Shown: in pieces, positions 1 through 5,923 of the stretch
Position numbering within the stretch: the first letter of the stretch is position 1
How the letters are laid out: each line of letters begins with the position of its first letter
NCBI GenBank assembly: GCA_016178125.1
Contig: JACOTV010000097.1
Coordinates: 1-6,622 of the forward strand
DNA from: Candidatus Microgenomates bacterium
GTDB lineage: Bacteria > Patescibacteriota > Microgenomatia > UBA1406 > GWC2-37-13
Length of the DNA: 6,622 bases
Direction: 5' to 3'
Made by a program: the position numbers and the translations under genes
Notes under the pieces: generated by a model
Told to the model about the DNA's origin: nothing
Database searches by the model: none
What the model saw: the letters and a program-made list of their open reading frames with translations, nothing else

Positions 1-794
1 GAAGAATAAAAATCCACTTTTTCAAACCCCATCTGAGCCACTGCCTCAAGAAGATAGGGAAAGAGTGTTGGTATACGATACCTTCCGAGGTGTTTTACAT
101 ATACCGGTTCGATAGGACGCCCATTTAACTTAAACTCTACTTTTACCCGTGGGTGAGTAAGTTTTTTTCCACCTTCAAAATATGTTTTGTCGAGGTCTCG
201 CTTAGTTTGAATGTTATCGTCACCAAGCAATAAATCCGCTCCATATGAGTTGACATTTTGTCCAAGGAGGGTGAGTGTTGTATAACCCTCATCTTTAAGC
301 GCCTGACACTCTGCGAGAATTTCATGAAACGGCCGACTCACTTCGCGACCGCGGGTGAACGGGACTACACAAAATGTGCAAAAGTTATTGCAACCATTTG
401 AGATAGGCACCCATGCATGTGTACCCTCTTGGCGAACGGCGGGGAGGTCGAATCCGACTTCTTCAATCGGCATGAACTCGTCGACCGCGGGCATTGCGTT
501 ACGAATTTTCTTAAGAAATACGCCGGTTTTATCGCGGAAGGCGAGTCCCACCATACATCCGGTGACGATGATTTTGTAGAACTCCTTTTGTTTTTTAATT
601 TCGCCGAGATTGTTAACGAGTCCGTACACTCTATTTTCGGCAGATTCACGGACCATGCAGGTATTTATGACGACATAATCAGCATCTTGATATCCGCGCG
701 CGGGCGAAAGCCCGCGCGCCTTAAACGCCGCGGTCAGTCGTTCCGTGTCGGCATGATTTTGCTGACAACCAAAGGTTTTAATGAAGTATTTCAT
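1..794 (-). CDS. miaB: tRNA-2-methylthio-N6-dimethylallyladenosine synthase MiaB, 3' end missing
   Basis: Radical SAM methylthiotransferase that adds the 2-methylthio group to i6A37 of tRNAs reading UNN codons, acting in the cytoplasm after MiaA. I translated this frame by hand. It is open for 264 codons from the ATG at 794 and runs off the left edge. The N-terminal UPF0004 domain has its three cluster cysteines at C10 (KTFGC), C46 (INTCMVRES) and C80 (TGCM). The radical SAM CxxxCxxC motif is C135, C139 and C142, in NGCNNFCTFCVVPFTRGRE. LGQNVNSYG follows at about 177-185. From about 186 to 240 there is a Lys-rich stretch absent from E. coli and B. subtilis MiaB, before the frame resumes with IPTLFPYLLE. 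The missing 3' part would hold the rest of the barrel and the TRAM domain. It lies 20 bases after the WecA-like gene. The start fits the family N-terminus, but only a bare AGG precedes it. MtaB or RimO is less likely because the sequence pattern is MiaB-like. Confidence 0.95.
   Translation of the reverse strand, partial: MKYFIKTFGCQQNHADTERLTAAFKARGLSPARGYQDADYVVINTCMVRESAENRVYGLVNNLGEIKKQKEFYKIIVTGCMVGLAFRDKTGVFLKKIRNAMPAVDEFMPIEEVGFDLPAVRQEGTHAWVPISNGCNNFCTFCVVPFTRGREVSRPFHEILAECQALKDEGYTTLTLLGQNVNSYGADLLLGDDNIQTKRDLDKTYFEGGKKLTHPRVKVEFKLNGRPIEPVYVKHLGRYRIPTLFPYLLEAVAQMGFEKVDFYS
696..719. repeat. Perfect GC-only inverted repeat inside miaB
   Basis: A 10-base arm, GCGCGCGGGC, is followed by GAAA and its exact complement, so either strand can fold into a 10-bp all-G:C stem with a 4-base loop (GAAA on the plus strand, UUUC in the miaB mRNA). 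It spans nucleotides 76-99 of miaB and is exactly in codon register, encoding A-R-G-L-S-P-A-R at residues 26-33. The protein alignment to MiaB shows no obvious insertion here. It has no T-run and lies inside a gene, so it is not a standard terminator. Its role is unknown. Confidence 0.85.
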
Positions 795-803
795 GACAGC
801 CTA

Positions 804-809
804 ATTATA
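804..809 (-). promoter_or_regulatory. Possible -10 box of miaB (TATAAT)
   Basis: A perfect TATAAT lies in the 20-base gap between the WecA-like stop and the miaB ATG and ends 9 bases before the ATG. That would put the transcript start within about two bases of the start codon. No good -35 sits at 16-18 bases; the nearest partial match, AAGACA, is 19 bases upstream. It may be a weak internal promoter or a chance match in an AT-rich gap. Confidence 0.4.
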
Positions 810-814
810 CGGTA

Positions 815-1879
815 TCAATTGAAGCGCTTGTCTTTGAGCTGATTCATGAGGTAGATAAAAACGACAAGAAGAAGAGCGATCATCACAAACGCAATAAGTT
901 TTTCAATGCCTTCAAGGAACAGACTTGCGATTCCAAGGACCAGTGATATTATCCAGTAAAAGACCGCGATGCGGCGTCTTCCCCACCCGACTTCGAGAAG
1001 TCGATGATGGAAGTGCCCCCAGTCGGCTTTAAATGGCGATTGTTTATTTTTGATGCGACGTAAAATGCTATAAATGGCATCGATCATAGGAATCGATAAA
1101 ATGAGAATTGCGGTCCCAATTTTGCCAAATGACAATATTGCAAGAATGCCGAGTAAGAAGCCAGCAAGTCCTCCACCGCCATATCCGGGCATAATCTTTT
1201 GCGGATAAAAATTATGAGGAAGAAATCCTAAGTATGCGCCTGCGATTATGAATGAAAGAAGTGATACCGTTTGTGCACTTACGTCATGTGCGGTGAATCG
1301 AGTCGCCAACAGCCCCAGAAAAATGGCGGTGATCCCCACAAATCCAGGCAGTTGTCCATCGACACCTTTGCTCCAGTTCACCATATTCGTAGTCCAGGTA
1401 AGCCACAATATGGCAAGAACATTACCCACGATCAAGAAGGTATGATGTTGACCCAATAAGTCGAAGGTCCACTTAACACTATCGAGGCGGATTACTCCAC
1501 CAAAGGGGTTTGATATATAGGGAATACCAAGACCGTAACTGATCACTAGGAGTGATATAAGAATATTCAGTCCAAATCGCACATACGGTGATGTGTCACT
1601 GTAATCATCGATTACACCTATAACTACCAATAATCCGGAGGCAACCAATATGCCAGTGATCACGTGATTGATATTCAGAAAAAAAAGGGTTGTGAAAAAA
1701 AGTGCAAAATAAATCGGTATACCGCCACCACGGGGTACGATTCCTGTATGGGTGTGCGCTGGGTGGTGGCGTTTACGTTTGTCGGTGACAAGCGACAGGT
1801 AGCGCGCGAGTTTAATTGCGGGGAAGGTGAGTAAATACGATAGGACGAACGCAACGACGAATGGGATGAATAAATTCAT
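815..1879 (-). CDS. WecA/TagO/MraY-superfamily polyprenyl-phosphate sugar-1-phosphate transferase, variant motifs
   Basis: Integral membrane enzyme of 354 residues in the family that moves a sugar-1-phosphate from a UDP-sugar to undecaprenyl phosphate, starting lipid-linked glycan synthesis at the inner membrane. Visible motifs are PRGGGIPI at 49-56, the Mg-binding DDYSD at 91-95, TNMVNWSKGVDG at 164-175, NFYPQKIMPGYGG at 223-235 and WGHFHHRLLE at 287-296, with about ten hydrophobic helices between them. The length is typical of WecA-like proteins. Two usual Asp positions differ: the N-x-x-N-x-x-D-G motif has Lys171, and the M-G-D motif reads P-G-Y with Tyr233. The first Asp pair and the His motif are intact. 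The sugar substrate cannot be told. It is unlikely to be the peptidoglycan enzyme MraY, since the WecA-like HHR signature is present and no dcw genes adjoin it. The ATG overlaps the stop of the upstream small membrane gene as ATGA, suggesting translational coupling. Confidence 0.9.
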   Translation of the reverse strand: MNLFIPFVVAFVLSYLLTFPAIKLARYLSLVTDKRKRHHPAHTHTGIVPRGGGIPIYFALFFTTLFFLNINHVITGILVASGLLVVIGVIDDYSDTSPYVRFGLNILISLLVISYGLGIPYISNPFGGVIRLDSVKWTFDLLGQHHTFLIVGNVLAILWLTWTTNMVNWSKGVDGQLPGFVGITAIFLGLLATRFTAHDVSAQTVSLLSFIIAGAYLGFLPHNFYPQKIMPGYGGGGLAGFLLGILAILSFGKIGTAILILSIPMIDAIYSILRRIKNKQSPFKADWGHFHHRLLEVGWGRRRIAVFYWIISLVLGIASLFLEGIEKLIAFVMIALLLVVFIYLMNQLKDKRFN

Positions 1880-2181
1880 GTAATAAGAAGAATAATCTTC
1901 AAGAATACTAATGTTAGGCTTACAATGGCCGCAATCGTGAATACGCGAAACGACATACTAATGAATGGGCTTTCTTTAAATACTCGGCGAGCCAGATACC
2001 CGTTTAAAATCACCAATCCATTCATTATGAGCGGTAGTACAAACAGCATCCACCACGGAGCGATCTGTGCTTCACCGGTCGATCGTGAGTAAAAGAGCGG
2101 CAACTCGGGGGGGAGTCGGTTAATGTTCAATAAGAAGATCGCGACGACCAAAATGTTCGAGATGATCAGCGTAAGAATCAT
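1876..2181 (-). CDS. Small three-helix membrane protein, function unknown
   Basis: A 101-residue hydrophobic protein with three likely membrane helices at about 1-19, 43-62 and 78-100. The loop after helix 1 reads LPPELPLFYSRSTGEAQIAP. Its layout (LP..LP.... then a Gly-containing turn before a Trp) faintly recalls the DUF1648 loop, but I would not assign that family without a profile search. A basic patch, ARRVFK at 64-69, lies between helices 2 and 3. It starts 11 bases after glyA and overlaps the WecA-like gene by 4 bases, so the two are probably made together and it could assist that enzyme at the membrane; this is inference from position only. There is no Shine-Dalgarno sequence. The intact frame, membrane pattern and tight packing support a real gene. 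Confidence 0.8.
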   Translation of the reverse strand: MILTLIISNILVVAIFLLNINRLPPELPLFYSRSTGEAQIAPWWMLFVLPLIMNGLVILNGYLARRVFKESPFISMSFRVFTIAAIVSLTLVFLKIILLIT

Positions 2182-2192
2182 ATTGCGAAATA

Positions 2193-3524
2193 TCAGTACG
2201 AATCAAGAAGCGGGAACTTCTTACAAAGTGCCAATATATCTTTACGTATTTTCTTTAACTCCGGTGTTTTTTCAAATAGTTCGATGCGGACTGACTTTTT
2301 GCGTTCGTCTTCGTATGAAAACCCCAGCTTTTTCTTGGTTGCGGCTACTGCTGTCACCGTTTCGTGCATAGCTTTGGCAATTGGTTTCATGTCGGCTTCT
2401 TTCATGCCACGGCTCGTGATGCCCGGGGTACCAAGACGAATACCTGATGGGCTAAATGGTGGATTGGGGTCAAACGGTACGGTATTATAATTCAAAATGA
2501 TTCCAACGAGCTCGAGGGCTTCGGCTGTCGTTTTGCCCCGAAGTTCCTTATTTCGTAAATCTACAACCATGAGGTGATTGTCGGTCCCTCCAGTAACTAT
2601 TTGAAAATCGAGTTTTTCAAGCGCCGCGGCGAGGGCCTTTGCATTATTCACAATTTGATGCACATATTTGACAAAGTGTTTTGTTGAAGCTTCGTTAAGT
2701 GCAACCCCGATACCTGCAATAGTGTTCATATGCGGACCACCCTGAGCTCCCGGGAAAACTGATTTGTCGATGAGGTTTGCGAGTTCGGGATTTTTCTCGA
2801 GTCCGCGTTCAGTGACCATGATCATAGCCCCACGAGGACCACGTAGAGACTTGTGCGTTGTTGTCGTTATTATGTGCGCATACGGCACCGGCGATGGGTG
2901 AGCTCCTCCTGCGACGAGCCCGGCGATATGGGCGATATCGGTTATGAGATAGGCGCCGACTTTGTCAGCTATTGCCGCAAATCGTTTCCAGTCAATGGTT
3001 CTGGGGTAAGCGGTAAAGCCTGCGATAATGATTTTCGGTTTGTTTTTTTTGGCCAGGAGTTCAACGGCTTCGTAGTCGATAAATCCCCCCTGGGTGACGT
3101 TGTATTGCACAGAGTTAAAAATACGCGATGTAGCCGAGGCCTGAGCCCCATGCGTTAGGTGGCCCCCAGAAGATAATACCAGTCCCATAATAGTGTCACC
3201 TGGTTCGGCAACTGCAAGGTATGCTTCAAGGTTTGCCGGTGATCCAGAATATGGCTGTACGTTTACATGAGGAACGCCAAATAGCGCTTTTGCGCGGTTT
3301 TGAGTGACGATCTCAATCTGATCAACGATTCCCTGTCCCTGATAAAATCGCTTTGTCGGATATCCTTCTGAGTATTTATTTCCAAGACTTGATCCGACTG
3401 CTTCCTCGACAGCACGCGAGGTGGTATTTTCTGAAGGAATCATCTGGAGAGATTCTTCTTGTCGCTTCCGTTCGGCAACGATAAGATCTGCGATCTGTTG
3501 GTCTTCCTTAGTCAAGAATTTCAT
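2193..3524 (-). CDS. glyA: Serine hydroxymethyltransferase
   Basis: Cytoplasmic PLP enzyme converting serine and tetrahydrofolate to glycine and 5,10-methylenetetrahydrofolate, the main one-carbon source for thymidylate, purine and methionine synthesis. At 443 residues it is slightly longer than typical bacterial GlyA (about 415-420). Motifs follow the family in order: IPSENTTS at 29-36, GNKYSEGYPTKRFYQG at 48-63 (Tyr51 and Glu53), SSGGHLTHG at 118-126, DIAHIAGL at 196-203, the PLP-binding Lys225 in TTTTHKSLRGPRG, PGAQGGPH at 258-265 and the carboxylate-binding Arg363 in GIRLGTPG. Small differences from the E. coli enzyme are SENTTS for SENYTS and HKS for HKT. The extra length seems to lie mainly in a charged C-terminal part, about 397-425. 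It starts 12 bases after the unknown gene and ends 11 bases before the small membrane gene. No Shine-Dalgarno sequence precedes the ATG, but the N-terminus fits the family. Confidence 0.98.
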   Translation of the reverse strand: MKFLTKEDQQIADLIVAERKRQEESLQMIPSENTTSRAVEEAVGSSLGNKYSEGYPTKRFYQGQGIVDQIEIVTQNRAKALFGVPHVNVQPYSGSPANLEAYLAVAEPGDTIMGLVLSSGGHLTHGAQASATSRIFNSVQYNVTQGGFIDYEAVELLAKKNKPKIIIAGFTAYPRTIDWKRFAAIADKVGAYLITDIAHIAGLVAGGAHPSPVPYAHIITTTTHKSLRGPRGAMIMVTERGLEKNPELANLIDKSVFPGAQGGPHMNTIAGIGVALNEASTKHFVKYVHQIVNNAKALAAALEKLDFQIVTGGTDNHLMVVDLRNKELRGKTTAEALELVGIILNYNTVPFDPNPPFSPSGIRLGTPGITSRGMKEADMKPIAKAMHETVTAVAATKKKLGFSYEDERKKSVRIELFEKTPELKKIRKDILALCKKFPLLDSY

Positions 3525-3532
3525 ACTTGTAT

Positions 3533-3538
3533 ATTATC
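3533..3538 (-). promoter_or_regulatory. Weak candidate -10 box of glyA (GATAAT)
   Basis: GATAAT, matching TATAAT at 5 of 6 bases, ends 8 bases before the glyA ATG and overlaps the stop of the upstream gene. An overlapping TATGAT lies 3 bases further upstream. I find no recognisable -35 at 16-18 bases. It is listed because the spacing repeats what is seen at the two neighbouring candidates, not because it is strong alone. Confidence 0.25.
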
Positions 3539-4565
3539 ATAGTTGACCATTCATGAGAACGCACATTGCGGTCTCGGCCTCTTGCGAATCTGTGAGCGGT
3601 CGGACGGCTTCCAGATACCCGTTAAGATCGTATTCACCTGTCGATTGTATTTTTGCTTCGTAATCCTCGTTTATCTTGTCGCGGCGTTTCCACGTGTCGT
3701 GAATATTTTCTGCAAAATCTGGATCGGCAAATGGCAAGAGGGATCCGCTAGTGAAATTTCTGGCAAAGCGACCATATTTTCCCAAACGCGAGCTGCTTTC
3801 TGGGACAGACAAATCCCGTAAGGTTCTTTTGATTTTATTGAGGAACCGGGCTTTGGTTTGATCATCGAGTCTATCACTACGCGAGAGCGCTGTGCTGATA
3901 GCCGAAAGTAATTCGACCGTCGTTTCGCGCGGATAGTTTGATAAAGAATCAATAGCCTTGACTTTGAACTGCAGTGCTAAAGTGCAGACTAAGTCATACT
4001 GTGAATCTTCTGCTTCATCTACAAGCTCTCCTATATTGTTTTTAACAATCTTATGTTCTCGAAACCGATTCCATGCATCAACTGGCGCTAATAAAACATC
4101 ACTTTCATTGTAATAGGTATCAATTCTATATAAAACGCTCGCACGTCTGATCTTAGATGAATCATCAGGGTCGTCGGAGCCTTCAACTAGTTTGTCTCGC
4201 ACATTAGCAAATTCATACATGAATGCATGTGGCGAAGCTGATTTAAGTGTTTCTAAATCGACAACCGCTAAGGCTGTAAAAAGGCGGGCAAGGCTTTTAT
4301 CGGCTTCATAGTGTCTGATTGGCCAGTCTTTATGAATCTTCCAAACAAGTCCTCCTGGTCGGCACTCGGACGCATGCCAGTCTTGGTAATAACCAACCGT
4401 CTTCTCGATACAGTTATGAATAGCGCGCTGGCGTTCATCACCAGTTAGTCCTCCGTCGATGACTAATTCAGCAGCGGCCGCATTCGACCGTCTTAGATCT
4501 GTCCGTCCCGCAACAAATTCTGCGGTTGTTTGAGGTAATTGCTTGTGCTCAAATTCTGGGTGCAT
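3537..4565 (-). CDS. Hypothetical soluble protein of 342 residues, family not recognised
   Basis: I do not recognise this protein. It has no signal peptide and no membrane segment. It is rich in charged residues and looks mostly alpha-helical, for instance around 85-127 and 215-252. An acidic run, SDDPDDSS, lies at 130-137, probably a surface loop. His50, Cys52, His64 and Cys68 fall close together in the N-terminal part and could form a metal site, but this is only a spacing observation. Aromatic segments such as YYQDWH (59-64) and GLVWKIHKDWP (72-82) look like fold-core or binding features. It starts 39 bases after the GT39-like gene, behind its own near-consensus promoter, and ends 12 bases before glyA. 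No alternative in-frame ATG lies near the N-terminus, so the ATG seven bases after the -10 box appears to be the start. The long intact frame in a packed gene string supports it being real; its role is open. Confidence 0.85.
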   Translation of the reverse strand: MHPEFEHKQLPQTTAEFVAGRTDLRRSNAAAAELVIDGGLTGDERQRAIHNCIEKTVGYYQDWHASECRPGGLVWKIHKDWPIRHYEADKSLARLFTALAVVDLETLKSASPHAFMYEFANVRDKLVEGSDDPDDSSKIRRASVLYRIDTYYNESDVLLAPVDAWNRFREHKIVKNNIGELVDEAEDSQYDLVCTLALQFKVKAIDSLSNYPRETTVELLSAISTALSRSDRLDDQTKARFLNKIKRTLRDLSVPESSSRLGKYGRFARNFTSGSLLPFADPDFAENIHDTWKRRDKINEDYEAKIQSTGEYDLNGYLEAVRPLTDSQEAETAMCVLMNGQL

Positions 4566-4572
4566 GGACGAC

Positions 4573-4600
4573 AGTATAGGTTATCGGGAGACTGTGTCAA
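4573..4600 (-). promoter_or_regulatory. Near-consensus sigma-70 promoter ahead of the hypothetical gene, leaderless spacing
   Basis: On the minus strand a perfect TTGACA (4600-4595) is followed by a 16-base spacer and TATACT (4578-4573), which matches TATAAT at 5 of 6 bases. The ATG begins after 7 more bases, GTCGTCC, exactly where transcription would be expected to start. It lies in the 39-base gap after the GT39-like stop, the longest gap in the window, so it probably starts a new unit running into glyA and beyond. No Shine-Dalgarno sequence is present, which fits a leaderless mRNA. Confidence 0.7.
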
Positions 4601-4604
4601 TCAC

Positions 4605-5918
4605 TTAGAAGATTGACTGAATTGAATAGCTGAGATTATCATGGAGGATAAATGCCTTGTTTGGGAAGCGAGGAGGTGTTGACACGATTCGATCAGGGGG
4701 AATGAGTACTTTTCCTACATAATCGGGAATCTCGTCATACGATTTGCCGATAATATATACACGAGAAGGATCAAAGTAGTATTGCGCAGGATGCAGGTTA
4801 AGCTCGTTCTCAACATATACTGAGTCACCTGGCTTTGACAGTGTAGTGATCTCATGCATGACACTTCTAAAATCAGCTTTTTTGCGGAACGTAATCTGCA
4901 GTGAATGGTACGAAGCAAATGCTATAAAAAAGAACGCCAGAAAAATTACACGAATTTGGCGGGTGGGCATCCGTGCAATAAGGAACAATATCATAAGGAG
5001 TATCCCGGGTGTTGAAATCATAAGGTAGCGCGGAAGGAACAACGGCTTAATGGGTGTAAGAACGAGGGTAAGGATAACGGGGATTGTGGTCCAGCATGCG
5101 AGCATGAGCATCACGTCGCGATCATGTTTTGTGCGAGTTGCAGTTTTGTACCCCAACACCAAGGTAGCGATAAAAAGCACTGTATACGGGACGAGTGAAA
5201 AATGCGGAAAGGTAAATATATCTTCATACCCCGTAAGAAGCACCGCCGGTGTGTTGAGTATTGTGTACAGTGTGGGAGGGATAATCCAAAATGCTTTCCC
5301 CACCGGCGGGTGCTGAGACAATACATAGAATACCCATGTGCCAAATACCACACCGGCCGGAACGAGGTGCTTGATGTATAACCGCTTTTGTTCTTTCGTG
5401 TGTGTCCTGGAAAGAAGCATATAGGTAATTTGTGCAGCCAAAACAAATAAGAAAAAGTAGTGAGTCAGTAAACCGCACACGACGGTTAATAAGTACTTTC
5501 GCGGCCGCCTACTCAAGAGGAAGTACCAGGAAAGGGTAGTCAGACATGCCGTCATAGCGTACATACGAGCTTCAAGGGCGTAGTATACGAGAAATGGGTT
5601 GAACGCAAACAAGAGTAAATATATCCACCGACTCTGGCTTTTTTTCCCAAAGATGTGCTCGAGGATTTGGCACGCCGTGTAAATTGTTACGTTGAAGAAG
5701 ATCAGAGAGAAGGTTCGCAGCATGATCTCGGAATGGCCAAATATCCACATATATATGTGTAGAAGGAGATAGTAAAGCGGTGGATTAAAGTCACGAGCGG
5801 TCAAGGAAAAAATATGAAAAAACGGCTGTTTGGCGGTTAAATAACTAAATGCCTCATCACGCCAGATGGATTGAGTAAGAAACAAGAAAGGCGTCTTAGT
5901 TAAAAGCCAGGTAATCAT
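4605..5918 (-). CDS. GT-C fold glycosyltransferase, GT39/PMT-like, polyprenyl-phosphate sugar dependent
   Basis: A 437-residue multi-pass membrane protein of the type that transfers a sugar from a polyprenyl-phosphate donor on the outer face of the membrane. The first loop carries the acidic pair Asp21-Glu22 in SIWRDEAFSYL, the usual catalytic or metal site of GT-C enzymes. NPPLYYLLLH at 45-54, YYALEARMYA at 112-121 and LPRYLMISTPG at 295-305 are typical of GT39-like bacterial proteins. Roughly ten hydrophobic helices run to about residue 340, followed by a soluble C-terminal part (342-437) with a KPGDSVYVEN segment. The acceptor and sugar cannot be inferred. The hydrophobic stretch before the Asp-Glu motif is short and holds Lys8, but an in-frame TGA six codons upstream and no start codon between them leave this ATG as the only option. 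It follows the GT2 gene by 5 bases, so the two are almost certainly co-transcribed. No Shine-Dalgarno sequence is seen. Confidence 0.88.
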   Translation of the reverse strand: MITWLLTKTPFLFLTQSIWRDEAFSYLTAKQPFFHIFSLTARDFNPPLYYLLLHIYMWIFGHSEIMLRTFSLIFFNVTIYTACQILEHIFGKKSQSRWIYLLLFAFNPFLVYYALEARMYAMTACLTTLSWYFLLSRRPRKYLLTVVCGLLTHYFFLFVLAAQITYMLLSRTHTKEQKRLYIKHLVPAGVVFGTWVFYVLSQHPPVGKAFWIIPPTLYTILNTPAVLLTGYEDIFTFPHFSLVPYTVLFIATLVLGYKTATRTKHDRDVMLMLACWTTIPVILTLVLTPIKPLFLPRYLMISTPGILLMILFLIARMPTRQIRVIFLAFFFIAFASYHSLQITFRKKADFRSVMHEITTLSKPGDSVYVENELNLHPAQYYFDPSRVYIIGKSYDEIPDYVGKVLIPPDRIVSTPPRFPNKAFILHDNLSYSIQSIF

Positions 5919-5923
5919 GGGTG

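Noticed and set aside
696..719. Rho-independent terminator
   Set aside because: The stem is strong, but it lies early in miaB and has no T-run after it on either strand.
417..842. Plus-strand open frame of 141 codons
   Set aside because: It lies opposite miaB, whose motifs and cluster cysteines are clear, and its own translation has no family features.
815..1879. Assignment as MraY (peptidoglycan phospho-MurNAc-pentapeptide transferase)
   Set aside because: The GHFHHRLLE signature and NFYP stretch match the WecA/TagO branch, and no mur or fts genes are nearby.
2853..3158. Plus-strand open frame of 101 codons opposite glyA
   Set aside because: Antisense to the most conserved part of serine hydroxymethyltransferase (DIAHIAG and HKSLRGPRG region); the codon constraint of that gene explains it.
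3525..3570. Full promoter with -35 for glyA
   Set aside because: No hexamer resembling TTGACA occurs 16-18 bases before GATAAT or TATGAT; only the -10-like box is kept, at low confidence.
5111..5478. Overlapping minus-strand frames within the GT39-like gene
   Set aside because: Alternate frames of a clearly coding membrane protein, with Cys/Arg/Trp-rich translations lacking any motif.
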